The notes under the pieces are model-generated. The model was not told the DNA's origin and ran no database searches. It saw nothing but the letters and a program-made list of their open reading frames with translations. From JAPPLG01 sp965199935 (GTDB lineage Bacteria > Bdellovibrionota > Bdellovibrionia > Bdellovibrionales > UBA1609): 64,000 bases of DNA. The position numbers were made by a program, and so were the translations under genes. Positions 33,937 through 43,117 of the stretch are shown piece by piece. Where the stretch lies: contig CBDATD010000002.1 of NCBI GenBank assembly GCA_965199935.1, positions 1 to 64,000 of the forward strand. The letters are read 5' to 3'. Numbering within the stretch: position 1 is the first letter of the stretch; each line of letters begins with the position of its first letter.

Positions 33937-34923
33937 ATGACAATCAGAAGGGTGAAAGAGAGCAAGATGATAAATAATTCTGAGGGTTTTAGTAATCATG
34001 CAAAAATGTTTCAACTACTGGAAAGTTCAAAGAAAATAGGAGATGTTTTACTTATGTCGAATACATTAAAAAATTTATACCCACTTCATCAGTACTCTAA
34101 TCTTGTAAATAAATCACTAAGTTTTAGTAATCATGCAAAAATGTTTCAACTACTGGAAAGTTCAAAGAAAATAGGAGATGTTTTACTTATGTCGAATACA
34201 TTAAAAAATTTATACCCACTTCATCAGTACTCTCATCTTGTAAATAAATCACTAAGTTTTAGTAATCATGCAAAAATGTTTCAACCATCTGAAGATTTTA
34301 GAAAAATGTGTTCTTCAATAGCAGAAGGTTTAGAAAAAATGAAGAACCTCTCAGCAAAGATTAGAGAATCAGGGAGAACATTTGCAGAGGGTTTAGAAAC
34401 AATAAAGAACTCCCTAGTTATACCAAATACAATTGATGACAACATATATATAAGTCAGCAGGTTTTTCAGTATGATAATCCAATTAGGACAGATGCCAAA
34501 CTTGAATTTAATGATAACATTAATTCTGTAGCAATGGAGCTGGTTAATAAAGTTTCCACGCACATAGTTAAATATATACCAGATTTTGAGAATAGAATAA
34601 ATCAGGCATCAGAAAATTTGAACTCTGAACAACCTGAACAATTTTCAAGTGCAACGCTTATTTTACGTCGTATTTTATCCGATTTAGCTAAAAAAATTGA
34701 ACCGACTAACACTTCAGAAAAATATTACACAATACTCGAAAATTATATTAAAGTTGAATATAGACGTTTTCATGAAGAACATTTAATATTTATAGTTGAG
34801 GAAGCAAATAGAGGAGTACACAATTCAATTACTCAAAATCAAGCTATACAGTTATTTTTTCACTTTTTGTTGTTTTTAAGTGAAATAAATTGGAATGGTA
34901 TTACTAAAACTCATTTGAACTAA
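33937..34923 (+). CDS. AT-rich accessory protein with duplicated 45-residue unit
   Basis: Not recognised. The 328-aa product has no signal peptide or TM segment. Its first third consists of two near-identical 45-residue units (FSNHAKMFQLLESSKKIGDV and on) and the beginning of a third. Then come helical segments (IAEGLEKMKNLSAKIRESGR and a similar FAEGLETIKNS) and a C-terminal helical domain with ENYIKVEYRRFHEEHLIFIV and NRGVHNSITQNQAIQLFFHF. Base composition is far more AT-rich than its neighbours. An internal ATG at 33967 is an alternative start. It sits alone among gene fragments, typical of recent insertion. Confidence 0.68.
   Translation: MTIRRVKESKMINNSEGFSNHAKMFQLLESSKKIGDVLLMSNTLKNLYPLHQYSNLVNKSLSFSNHAKMFQLLESSKKIGDVLLMSNTLKNLYPLHQYSHLVNKSLSFSNHAKMFQPSEDFRKMCSSIAEGLEKMKNLSAKIRESGRTFAEGLETIKNSLVIPNTIDDNIYISQQVFQYDNPIRTDAKLEFNDNINSVAMELVNKVSTHIVKYIPDFENRINQASENLNSEQPEQFSSATLILRRILSDLAKKIEPTNTSEKYYTILENYIKVEYRRFHEEHLIFIVEEANRGVHNSITQNQAIQLFFHFLLFLSEINWNGITKTHLN
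33987..34285 (+). repeat. 135-bp in-frame tandem duplication
   Basis: Copies start at 33987 and 34122, with a 29-bp third start at 34257. The copies are virtually identical (the TCTAATC/TCTCATC difference stands out), so the duplication is recent. 135 bp is exactly 45 codons, so the reading frame is kept. Confidence 0.95.
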
Positions 34924-35644
34924 AATGAACATTTCTGATTTTATGTAACAACTTTCTTAACTTCCAATTGGTAACACTAGGTCGAAAACCCACTTTTTGA
35001 GCAATTTTAACCATAATATTGTTTTAAAGAACTATATCACGAAGCGTTTCTGTTGGCTATTCTCTGCACAGAGGAGAACCAGTGATTAAAAGTACTCAAA
35101 ATGGTTCTAAAAACAATTTTTGTATCATTAATAAAAATTTGACAAATATATCAATCTGTCCGACAATGGGTAGAGCGACCGGTGCCAATCGCTCCTTTTA
35201 GTGATTGCCCCCTACTTTTGGGCTGGTCGCTCCGTTTCTGCTGGCCATCTCTTGATTGCGAAGTCGGTATTTTCTGCATGAACAGGATAGGGCTTGAACT
35301 CTGAAGCTAGTGATTGATATTCTCTAAGCTCTGATTGTTTAAATTGAGACTAAAACTGATTTTGAAATTTCATCTTTCTCATAGTCGCCAAAAACAATCC
35401 CAATGTCATTGACTGTGTCATTGCAGACAACACATTTTTTCTTTGTCATATATTTTCCATCTTCAATAAAGTTCAGTACATATCAAATGCTCTTAACGTC
35501 AGAATATACAACAAAAAATATCTTCTTTTATTTTATTCCTGGAAGACAAGAGGTCTGCGATAGAAATTCTATTCAGGGAGGCAGGCGGCTGCAAACCTCA
35601 TTCAGTAGAAACAGCCGCTTAGGCGTGTTTGAGGGGCGGCGTAG
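34924..35644. other. Gene-poor accessory stretch with hairpin
   Basis: No intact gene is visible over 720 bp. It contains an inverted repeat (GAGCGACCGGTGCCAATCGC with the matching TCGCTC, 35173-35195), a further GGTCGCTCC copy at about 35225, and the broken minus-strand frame listed separately. The rest is AT-rich with short random frames. Confidence 0.6.
35212..35382 (-). pseudogene. Broken minus-strand frame, unknown
   Basis: Read on the minus strand from ATG 35382: MRKMKFQNQF, a stop at 35350-35352, then 45 open codons including SELREYQSLASEFKPYPVHA and TDFAIKRWPAETERPAQK, then a stop. The peptide looks coding in composition rather than random, so it is probably the end of an interrupted accessory gene. 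The family is not recognised. Confidence 0.35.
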
Positions 35645-36892
35645 TTAGGGGGTGTTGGATTGTTGGAGCAGATCTTCCAGAGCCGCCATCTGTACATACA
35701 CAGACTCAGCAATCAGCTCCAGTTCAGAATAAGTGAGGTATCTGTCGGAAGAAGGACTCCATGAAGTGGAGAAATCCCCCTTGCTTCCTCCATCTTGAAG
35801 ATGCTCTTCAATGGAACCCATTAAAATCCTATAAGACTTTTTATAAAGAATTTTCATATTTTGAATATGAGAAGCAAGCAGAACATCATTATCCTCAAAT
35901 ATACGGTGAGCCCAGCCGGTGAGGTGGCGCGCATACTCCGGGCTTTTTAAAAAAGAGGGAGGCATTGTGCATTTATGAGGAAGTGTGTAAAAAGAGTTCT
36001 CTCTAAACTCATCTGATAGGTCGTGAGCGGCTCCGTAAATAATAAAGACTTTTCGGGAAGGGTTGTTTTCCAAAAAGAAATGCACTTCTCTGGAAAGGAT
36101 GGTTTCTCTTTCATCAAGGATTAATTGGTCGCTGTTTTCTTCTAAAAGAAGCCTCTTTTCAGAAATTTTTTTAGCCTCTGCCCTTAGTTTTTTAAGCTCT
36201 TCTTTATCACCGTTCTCTTCAGCATCTAAAATGCGTCTGTAAAGATCGTGGGATTCTAATTTTAATGCATTTTGACTGTCCCACACTCTTGTTAAGATCT
36301 GGCTCAACATTTTTGCTTCAGAAGGATTATGAGTGCGGTGAATCACTTTAATATGATCCAAACTGAGGGAAATAGGAGCGGCTCCCAGCTCCATCAATAT
36401 GTTTTTTTGTTCTTTGTTTAAATGATCAAAAGAAGATGGCAGGCGGTGATCGAAGATATCTGCAACTTTTTGGAAATTCAACCTTGTTTCCCCATTATTT
36501 GCGTCGGAAATAGTGTAGAAAATATTGTTTTTGGTGTTCTGCGTGATGATAAATCGATCCCCCTCATTAAAGACAATATAAGAAGGATGCTCTTTAATAA
36601 TATGAGCAATGAGAAACTGCGAGTGAGCGGCCGTGTTATGAAAAAAATCCAGTACTTTCTCCGGCAGGCTGTCTCTTAGAGGACTCGGATACTTATGTAT
36701 TTGGGGCAGATGAATGATTTGAGCGGATTCAGGAAGAGAGCAGGAGGCTCCGTCATCCAGCAAATCTGCAATAGTTTGATCTAAAGAAGATGGGGGGGGA
36801 GGACCCGGAAGATTTCGAGTGCAGGAAAGAGAAAAAAATGAGAAGATCAGAGGGAAAATAAACCCTGTTCTTTGCGCCCTTTTGATCTGCAT
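35645..36892 (-). CDS. Putative lipoprotein, TraB/ChaN-like
   Basis: From ATG 36892, preceded by AGGAGGAACAAAAAT on the minus strand, it encodes 415 aa. A further ATG at 36925 has no such site. The signal peptide ends at a lipobox (FSFFSLSC). The body has the order expected of the TraB/ChaN/EreA-like superfamily: IIHLPQIHKYP near the start, SQFLIAHIIKEHPSYIVFNE, a charged helix (KLRAEAKKISEKRLLLEENS) and RKVFIIYGAAHDLSDEF. The assignment rests on this motif order alone. The protein is probably attached to the envelope. It is divergent from prs and flanks the accessory island. Confidence 0.72.
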   Translation of the reverse strand: MQIKRAQRTGFIFPLIFSFFSLSCTRNLPGPPPPSSLDQTIADLLDDGASCSLPESAQIIHLPQIHKYPSPLRDSLPEKVLDFFHNTAAHSQFLIAHIIKEHPSYIVFNEGDRFIITQNTKNNIFYTISDANNGETRLNFQKVADIFDHRLPSSFDHLNKEQKNILMELGAAPISLSLDHIKVIHRTHNPSEAKMLSQILTRVWDSQNALKLESHDLYRRILDAEENGDKEELKKLRAEAKKISEKRLLLEENSDQLILDERETILSREVHFFLENNPSRKVFIIYGAAHDLSDEFRENSFYTLPHKCTMPPSFLKSPEYARHLTGWAHRIFEDNDVLLASHIQNMKILYKKSYRILMGSIEEHLQDGGSKGDFSTSWSPSSDRYLTYSELELIAESVYVQMAALEDLLQQSNTP

Positions 36893-37009
36893 ATTTTTGT
36901 TCCTCCTAATCTCTTTTTGTTTCATTTTCTTGTTTTCGAGTCAATGAACGTCTCCCTGCTTTTACAGGAGCGGTGGAAATACAAGGACTGCTTTGAAAAA
37001 AAAATTCTC

Positions 37010-37038
37010 TTGAATTTCAAATCTCCAGCTATTACAAC
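37010..37038 (+). promoter_or_regulatory. Predicted promoter of the prs operon
   Basis: TTGAAT (37010-37015), a 17-bp spacer and TACAAC (37033-37038). The prs ATG is 9 nt farther on, which again predicts an almost leaderless transcript. Confidence 0.55.
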
Positions 37039-37047
37039 ACGTGAGAA

Positions 37048-37950
37048 ATGAAACTGCTCACCGGCTCATCCCATCCTAGTTTATCGCAAAAAATCAGTGA
37101 GATTTTAAATGTCCCTCTTACCCCCCGCATGGTATCGCGCTTTGCAGATGGTGAAATAAGGGTGGAGGTTCACGAAAATATTAAAAAAGAACACGTGGTG
37201 TTGATTCAAAGCACCGGACCTCCTGTAAATGAAAACATGATGGAGCTCTTTGTGCTGTTGTCTGCTTTAAAACAGGCGGAGGCCCGCAAAATTACTGTTG
37301 TGATTCCTTATTTCGGCTATTCAAGACAAGACAGAAAAACAGCAGAAGGGACTCCTGTTTCCGCACAGCTCATGGCCCATTGTCTGCAGACAGCAGGGGC
37401 CGGCCAAGCTGTTTTTGTAGATCTGCATTCCCCGCACATTGAAAAGTATTTTAATATCCCTGTGGAACATTTGTCAGCCGTTTCCCTATTGGCCGAAGAA
37501 TGGCAAAAACACCATTCCAAGCTTGAGGACATCACTTGCATCAGCCCGGATGCGGGAGGTTTAAAAAGAGTTCAAGTTTTTGCGGAGATTGTGAAAGCAG
37601 ACACGGCTTGTATTCACAAAGAGAGGAGCCGGCCCAATCAAGCGCGTGCTGTCCGGCTGGAAGGAAGGGTTGGAAAAAATGCAGTCATTGTTGACGATAT
37701 GATTGATACTGCGGGAACTTTGTGTGCTGGTGTTGACAAGCTCATTCAAAATGGTGCAGAAAGTGTTTTTGCTACTGCGTCTCACGGGCTTTTTTCTCCT
37801 CCAGCCATTGAGAGGATTGAACAGAGTCCTATTAAGGAGATTTGGGTGACAGACAGCACAGTTTTGAGTTTAGAGGCTCAAAAGTGCGGAAAAATTAAAG
37901 CCGTGAGTACAGCAGATTTGCTGACGGAAGGGCTGAGAAAACTTATCTGA
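37048..37950 (+). CDS. prs: Ribose-phosphate pyrophosphokinase
   Basis: Makes PRPP from ribose 5-phosphate and ATP for purine, pyrimidine, His and Trp synthesis (purH and pyrE in this window use the same pools). The 300-aa product has SRFADGEIRVEVHENI, the flexible-loop/ATP region YFGYSRQDRKT, the metal-binding DLHSPHIEKYF, ISPDAGGLKR and the PRPP loop VIVDDMIDTAGTL. It is slightly shorter than the classic 310-315 aa. It is first in a run with rplY 15 bp downstream, a common arrangement in proteobacteria. Confidence 0.97.
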   Translation: MKLLTGSSHPSLSQKISEILNVPLTPRMVSRFADGEIRVEVHENIKKEHVVLIQSTGPPVNENMMELFVLLSALKQAEARKITVVIPYFGYSRQDRKTAEGTPVSAQLMAHCLQTAGAGQAVFVDLHSPHIEKYFNIPVEHLSAVSLLAEEWQKHHSKLEDITCISPDAGGLKRVQVFAEIVKADTACIHKERSRPNQARAVRLEGRVGKNAVIVDDMIDTAGTLCAGVDKLIQNGAESVFATASHGLFSPPAIERIEQSPIKEIWVTDSTVLSLEAQKCGKIKAVSTADLLTEGLRKLI

Positions 37951-37965
37951 AAAAAGGCGAAAGGG

Positions 37966-38658
37966 ATGACTGGTGTGAATGAATTAAATTTAGATGTTGA
38001 GGTCCGCTCTCCCATGAAAAATGCGGTAAGAAAGTTAAAGCGTGTGGGGAAAATTCCTGCGGTTGTTTATGGATTAAAAAAGAAAAATTTATACCTGAGC
38101 GTGAGAACCAACACAGCCGTGAAATACTCCAGCAGTCAGTTTGATAATAAAATTTTCACTCTTCAAAGTAAAGATAAAGATATTCAGGGACTCAAAGTGT
38201 TAAAAAAAGATGCGGTTTTTCACAAGGTCAGCAGACAGCCCATTCATATAGATTTCTTTGCTCTGGATATGTCGAAAAAAATTCGAGTGGCTGTGGAAGT
38301 GAAATTTTTGGGCAAAGCTCAGGGGGTGAAAGAATCCGGGGGCGTCTTCAATGCCTTGAAGAGAAATGTGGAGGTGGAGTGTCTCCCTCACGAAATCCCA
38401 AGCTCCTTTGAAATAGATATTTCAGCACTGGCTTTGAATGAGAGCTGTCATGTTTCTGATATAAAAATTCCCTCCCATATAAAATTAGTCACACGCCCTG
38501 AAGAGGCTTTGTGTTCTGTGAGTGAAGTGCAAGAGGAGATTGTTGAAACGGCTCCAGCAGTCGATCCTGCAGGTTCTGCGGCTGAGTCAGAAACAAGCAG
38601 TACAGACGAAAAAACTCCTTCTGAAAAATCTGATAAAAAATCTGCTGATAAAGAATGA
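37966..38658 (+). CDS. rplY: Large ribosomal subunit protein bL25 (Ctc form)
   Basis: 5S rRNA-binding protein. The 230-aa product has the L25 domain (AVRKLKRVGKIPAVVYGLKK, KVSRQPIHIDFFALDM) and the C-terminal TL5/Ctc beta domain (VKFLGKAQGVKESGGVFNAL, VECLPHEIPSSFEIDISAL). An acidic Ser/Glu/Lys tail follows. Its stop overlaps the pth start (ATGA). Confidence 0.95.
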   Translation: MTGVNELNLDVEVRSPMKNAVRKLKRVGKIPAVVYGLKKKNLYLSVRTNTAVKYSSSQFDNKIFTLQSKDKDIQGLKVLKKDAVFHKVSRQPIHIDFFALDMSKKIRVAVEVKFLGKAQGVKESGGVFNALKRNVEVECLPHEIPSSFEIDISALALNESCHVSDIKIPSHIKLVTRPEEALCSVSEVQEEIVETAPAVDPAGSAAESETSSTDEKTPSEKSDKKSADKE

Positions 38659-39272
38659 AACTGATTGTCGGTTTGGGAAATACAGGAGCTGTTTATCGGT
38701 TGACCCGGCACAATATTGGGTTCATGGTTGCGGATGCTCTGGCAGATTCTTCTTGGAAAAAATCTGAATTTTCTCTCGTACAAAAAATTCATAAGAACCA
38801 TGCTCTTTTGGCAAAGCCTCAAACGCAGATGAATTTATCAGGACGCGCCGTTCAACACCTTCTGTCCTATTATAAGGTGGAAGGCCGGGACCTTTTAGTC
38901 ATTCACGATGATATTGACTTGGAATTTTTACAAACGAAATTTCAAAAAGGACGGGGTCATGGAGGGCATAACGGAGTCAGGAACATTCATGAGCAGTTGG
39001 GGCATTCAGATTACTACAGATTGAGGCTGGGGGTGGGCCGAACTCTTTCTCAAAAACCTGTGAAGTTGACAAGCACCGCGGGTGTTGTGGATGAACTCTC
39101 CCGCGCTCAGAAAATAGGACAGGTTTCCAAGCACGTTCTGTCTCCATTCAGTAAAGAAGAGCTGGCTCCCTTAGAGGAGTTTCTGGTTCAAAGTGTTCAA
39201 GTTGTGACACATTTTATCTCTCAAGGCGGTGAGAGTGCAATTCGTTATTTAAGCCAAAAGAAATCATTATGA
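38655..39272 (+). CDS. pth: Peptidyl-tRNA hydrolase
   Basis: Recycles peptidyl-tRNA dropped from ribosomes. The 205-aa product has the start KLIVGLGNTG, the catalytic His in TRHNIGFMVAD, KPQTQMNLSG, VIHDDIDL and GHGGHNGVRNI. It is translationally coupled at both ends: 4-bp overlaps with rplY and ychF. Confidence 0.97.
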   Translation: MKLIVGLGNTGAVYRLTRHNIGFMVADALADSSWKKSEFSLVQKIHKNHALLAKPQTQMNLSGRAVQHLLSYYKVEGRDLLVIHDDIDLEFLQTKFQKGRGHGGHNGVRNIHEQLGHSDYYRLRLGVGRTLSQKPVKLTSTAGVVDELSRAQKIGQVSKHVLSPFSKEELAPLEEFLVQSVQVVTHFISQGGESAIRYLSQKKSL

Positions 39273-40342
39273 AATGCGGGATACTAGGTTTGCCCAATGC
39301 AGGCAAAAGCACCCTATTTCGAGCTTTAACCATGCAGGAAGTTCCTGCAGAAAATTACCCCTTTTGCACGATCGAGCCTAATGTGGGCGTGGTGCAGGTT
39401 CCGGATCCAAGAATGGCAAAGCTTTCTGCTGTTTTTAAACCGGAAAAAATAATCTATCCTGTGATGGAGTTTGTGGATATTGCCGGCCTCGTTAAAGGAG
39501 CGCATAAGGGGGAGGGGCTGGGGCATCGTTTTCTGTCTCATGTGCGGGAAAGCCGGGCTTTGCTCCACGTGGTCCGCTGTTTTGAAGATAAAAACATCAG
39601 TCATGTTTATCAGAACGTCGATCCTTTAAGAGATATTGAGATCATAGAATCAGAGCTGCTGCTGGCGGATATGGAGGCGGTTCAAAACCGTATAGATAAA
39701 ATCAAGAAACCTGCCTCAGCTCACAAAGAAATGAAAAAAGAATTATCTCTGTTGGAGAGGTTGATGTTTTTTTTAAACCAAGGGCATCCGGCGGTTCAAT
39801 TTCAAATAGACACGCACGAGGAGTTATTTGTGCAGAGGCTGAATCTGCTCACTCGAAAGTCTGTCCTCTATGTTTGCAATTCTGATGAAAATCATTCCCA
39901 AAACCCTTACGTTCATCAAGTGCAGGAGAAGATGGGCGGGGAGCGTGTGCTTTCTCTTTCCGGAAAGTTGGAATCTGAATTGGCGGAACTGGATGAGACA
40001 GAAAGAGGACAGTATTTAGAAACTTTGGATATTCAGGAGCCTGCCTTGAACAGGCTGATTCGCCGCACGTATGATCTTTTGAATCTCATTACTTTCTTCA
40101 CAGCCGGCGCTGAAGAGGTGAGGGGCTGGACGATCCAGAAAGGAATGACAGCTCCTCAAGCAGGAGGAGTGATCCACTCTGACTTTGAAAAGGGTTTTAT
40201 TCGCGCTGAAGCCTATTCTACTGAAGATTTGTTCCGTTTAGGCTCTGTAACAGCCTTGAAGAATAAAGGATTTTACCGTCTTGAAGGAAAAAATTATTGC
40301 ATTCAAGATGGGGATGTTCTACATTTTCGGTTCAATGTTTGA
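39269..40342 (+). CDS. ychF: Redox-regulated ATPase/GTPase YchF (OLA1 family)
   Basis: P-loop NTPase of the Obg/TRAFAC group, ribosome-associated. The 357-aa product has GLPNAGKST (Walker A), NYPFCTIEPNVGVV, the G3 region DIAGLVKGAHKGEGLGHRFL, the C-terminal TGS domain (LITFFTAGAEEVRGWTIQKG) and the end DGDVLHFRFNV. It is coupled to pth by ATGA. The oligopeptide-transporter genes follow in the same direction. Confidence 0.97.
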   Translation: MKCGILGLPNAGKSTLFRALTMQEVPAENYPFCTIEPNVGVVQVPDPRMAKLSAVFKPEKIIYPVMEFVDIAGLVKGAHKGEGLGHRFLSHVRESRALLHVVRCFEDKNISHVYQNVDPLRDIEIIESELLLADMEAVQNRIDKIKKPASAHKEMKKELSLLERLMFFLNQGHPAVQFQIDTHEELFVQRLNLLTRKSVLYVCNSDENHSQNPYVHQVQEKMGGERVLSLSGKLESELAELDETERGQYLETLDIQEPALNRLIRRTYDLLNLITFFTAGAEEVRGWTIQKGMTAPQAGGVIHSDFEKGFIRAEAYSTEDLFRLGSVTALKNKGFYRLEGKNYCIQDGDVLHFRFNV

Positions 40343-40362
40343 GTGGCGCAGGGAGTGGAGAT

Positions 40363-41973
40363 GTGGGCAGAATCAGCGTTTTTTTAATTGTTTCTATTTT
40401 GATGGCGTCTTGCGAGAAAAAGGCAGATCTTGTAAAGGCGCTGCCTCAAGATAAAACTTTTCATTTTGTTATTCCTACAGAGCCGCCCACCTTGGATTGG
40501 AATAAATCAACGGATTTAACTTCCAGTATGGTGATTGACAACATTATGGACGGGCTGTTCATTTACGATTTTTCACAGAAAGGAAAAATTCTTTACAAAC
40601 CTGCGCTTGCAAAATCTATGGAATATCAAAACAAAGGGCAGGTATGGATTTTCACTCTTAGAGAGGACGTTTACTGGACGGACGGCGTTCCGCTGGATCC
40701 ACAGCAGGTCGTGGACGGCTGGGAGAGGCTGTTGAATCCGAAAACAGCCAGTGCGTATGCTTCTTATCTTTATCCCATTAAAAATGCTAAAGAATACAAC
40801 AGCGGGAAAGTTAAAGATTTTTCAAAAGTGGGAGTTCGAGTGGCCCCTGACCGCAGGATAAAAGTGGAATTGACAGCTCCAAGAATGTTTTTTCCATTCT
40901 ATTTAACCCATTCCAACACCTATCCCATTCGCAAAGATGTGATTGAAAAGCATGGAGCCAAATGGACAGAGCCGGAGAATATAGTCACTCTTGGAGCTTA
41001 TACGCTGGTGCATTGGAAGCACGACAAGCTGGTTGTTTTAAAAAAGAACCCATCTTATTATGGAGATTTTCCGGGAAATGCTGAAAATGTAAGTATTAGA
41101 ATTATTCCTGAGCCTGCAACAGCTTTGAATTTATTTGACAGCGGGCAGTTGGATTTTATAGATTATGTTCCTTCTAAACAATTAAGCGCTTTAAAAAAGC
41201 GTCCGGAATATTCTGAGTTTCCCAGCGCCACTATTCAGTATTATGGTTTGAATACAACGAGACCCCCTTTGGATAATTTGAAGGTGAGGCAGGCTATAGC
41301 CCTGGCTATAGATAAAACTCAGGTGGAGAAGGTTTTCGGAGATAAAATGCAGGCGGTGAACAGCTGGATTCCGAAGGGTATTTTTGGATACAATCCTGCC
41401 ATAGGGCTTTCATTCAATCCTGAAAAAGCCAGAAAGCTCCTCAATGAGGCGGGGGGGGTGGAGCAGCTGCCGAAAATGACAATTTCTTTTAACACTCATG
41501 AAGATCATCAGAGGGTCGCGGAAAACATACAGGCCCAGCTTAAGGAGAATCTATCTCTCAATGTAGAAGTGCGAAATGAAGAGTGGAAAATTTATTTGCA
41601 GAATCTGCAAAATATTAAAAATCTTGTTGGCAAGCCCGAACAGGGGAAAATATTTATCTATAGGATGGGCTGGGTTCCAGACTATCCAGATCCTGATACT
41701 TATATGGATTTAATGGCCTCCTACAGTGAAAATAATTACACTTATTGGAAGAACAAGAAGTTTGACGAATTGATCAACAAAGCGGTTAGTATGGAAAATA
41801 ATTCAGAAAGGCAAAAAGTGTATGATCAAGCTCAACGCATTCTCCTGGAGGAAGGCGCTCCTGTAATTCCTCTTGGTGTTCACAAACAGAGTTTTTTAAC
41901 ATCAGATCGGGTCAAAAGCTACCCATACAATATTATGCACAAAAGATATTTTAAGGAGGTTGTATTAAAGTGA
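40363..41973 (+). CDS. oppA: Oligopeptide-binding lipoprotein OppA
   Basis: Family 5 solute-binding protein. The GTG at 40363, with a GGGAGTGGAG purine stretch just upstream, gives a 536-aa product with a clean lipobox (LIVSILMASC). A longer frame from TTG 40297 would overlap ychF and bury the signal. Motifs: IPTEPPTLDWNKSTD, SMEYQNKGQVWIFTLREDVY, RMGWVPDYPDPDTYMDL and ILLEEGAPVIPLGVHKQS. It resembles E. coli OppA more than the orphan binding protein at 23 kb does. It overlaps oppB by 4 bp (GTGA). Confidence 0.95.
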   Translation: MGRISVFLIVSILMASCEKKADLVKALPQDKTFHFVIPTEPPTLDWNKSTDLTSSMVIDNIMDGLFIYDFSQKGKILYKPALAKSMEYQNKGQVWIFTLREDVYWTDGVPLDPQQVVDGWERLLNPKTASAYASYLYPIKNAKEYNSGKVKDFSKVGVRVAPDRRIKVELTAPRMFFPFYLTHSNTYPIRKDVIEKHGAKWTEPENIVTLGAYTLVHWKHDKLVVLKKNPSYYGDFPGNAENVSIRIIPEPATALNLFDSGQLDFIDYVPSKQLSALKKRPEYSEFPSATIQYYGLNTTRPPLDNLKVRQAIALAIDKTQVEKVFGDKMQAVNSWIPKGIFGYNPAIGLSFNPEKARKLLNEAGGVEQLPKMTISFNTHEDHQRVAENIQAQLKENLSLNVEVRNEEWKIYLQNLQNIKNLVGKPEQGKIFIYRMGWVPDYPDPDTYMDLMASYSENNYTYWKNKKFDELINKAVSMENNSERQKVYDQAQRILLEEGAPVIPLGVHKQSFLTSDRVKSYPYNIMHKRYFKEVVLK

Positions 41974-43100
41974 AAGCTGATAATGCTTTCACGCGAGCCG
42001 GTAATGCTTTCACACAAGCTGTTGGCGCCTTCATTAGGGTTTTCACTGTTTTGGCCATCACTCTTTCCTTATTGAGTTTGGCGTTTCTAAGTTTTTTTAA
42101 TTATAAAATTCCATTTTTCTTGGCTGTTTTTACATCTGCTCTCTTGTTTGTTGTTTTTGTGTTTTACATCTCTCATAAAAATTTAATATTTTACGCTTTG
42201 AAAAGATGCCTGGGTGTTGTTGCTCTTCTTTTTGTTATATCTTCTTTGGTTTTTGTATTGCTCCGCACACTGCCTGGAGGGCCTTTTGATGAAGAAAGAG
42301 CTTTGCATCCTGAAATTGAAAAAAACATCAGAGCTAAATACTCGTTGGACGCCCCTCTCTATGAGCAGTATTGGATTTATATGAAGAAACTTCTGCAAGG
42401 GGATATGGGGGCGTCTTTTAAATATTTGGAGCAAAATGTAAGCGATATACTGGGGGACACCATGCCTGTTTCTATTCAGCTGGGTCTTTACGCTTTAATT
42501 GTGTCTTATTTGCTGGGTATTCCTTTAGGGATTTTATCGGGAGTTCGGCATAATACCTTATGGGACCGTATGGCTATGGTGACTGCTATCAGCGGTATTG
42601 CCCTTCCTAGTTTTTTGACAGCTCCTTTGGCTATCTTGTTTTTTGGTTTTTATCTGGGATGGTTTGAAGTAGCCTTGTGGGAAGGCCCCGCTTACTACGT
42701 TCTGCCTGTGCTGGTTTTAGGAACACGTCCAGCTTCAGTGATTGCGCGCCTCACTCGATCCAGTGTACTGGAAGTTTTGAATTCAGATTATATTCGAACG
42801 GCAAAAGCAAAGGGCCTTCATCCTTTTGTCATTTTATACAAACATGTTTTGAAAAATTCTTTTCTTCCAGTTCTGACTTTTTCAGGGCCGTTGGTGGCGG
42901 GATTATTAACAGGTTCATTTATCATTGAACAAATTTTTGCTATACCGGGCATGGGAAAGCATTTGATTTTATCTGTAGGCAACCGAGACTATCCTCTCGT
43001 GTTAGGGGCGGTTTTGGTTTATTGTTTAATTTTAGTGTTAGCTAATTTGATTGTGGATTTATTGTATAGCTATTTTGATCCAAGGATCAGGCTGTCCTAG
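41970..43100 (+). CDS. oppB: Oligopeptide ABC transporter permease OppB
   Basis: Inner-membrane permease. The family core starts at about residue 69 (ALKRCLGVVALLFVISSLVF, RTLPGGPFDE) and includes IRAKYSLDAPLYEQYWIYMK, GDMGASFK and the EAA-like loop YIRTAKAKGLHPFVILYKHV. It ends LLYSYFDPRI. About 65 extra N-terminal residues carry two additional hydrophobic helices and a small repeat (DNAFTRAGNAFTQAVGAF) from a GCTTTCAC-containing DNA repeat. GTG start, overlapping oppA. Confidence 0.94.
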   Translation: MKADNAFTRAGNAFTQAVGAFIRVFTVLAITLSLLSLAFLSFFNYKIPFFLAVFTSALLFVVFVFYISHKNLIFYALKRCLGVVALLFVISSLVFVLLRTLPGGPFDEERALHPEIEKNIRAKYSLDAPLYEQYWIYMKKLLQGDMGASFKYLEQNVSDILGDTMPVSIQLGLYALIVSYLLGIPLGILSGVRHNTLWDRMAMVTAISGIALPSFLTAPLAILFFGFYLGWFEVALWEGPAYYVLPVLVLGTRPASVIARLTRSSVLEVLNSDYIRTAKAKGLHPFVILYKHVLKNSFLPVLTFSGPLVAGLLTGSFIIEQIFAIPGMGKHLILSVGNRDYPLVLGAVLVYCLILVLANLIVDLLYSYFDPRIRLS

Positions 43101-43117
43101 AGGAATAAAGTGAGAGT

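Noticed and set aside
40297..40362. Longer oppA start at TTG 40297
   Set aside because: It would overlap ychF and place extra residues before a clear lipoprotein signal; GTG 40363 with a purine-rich site fits.
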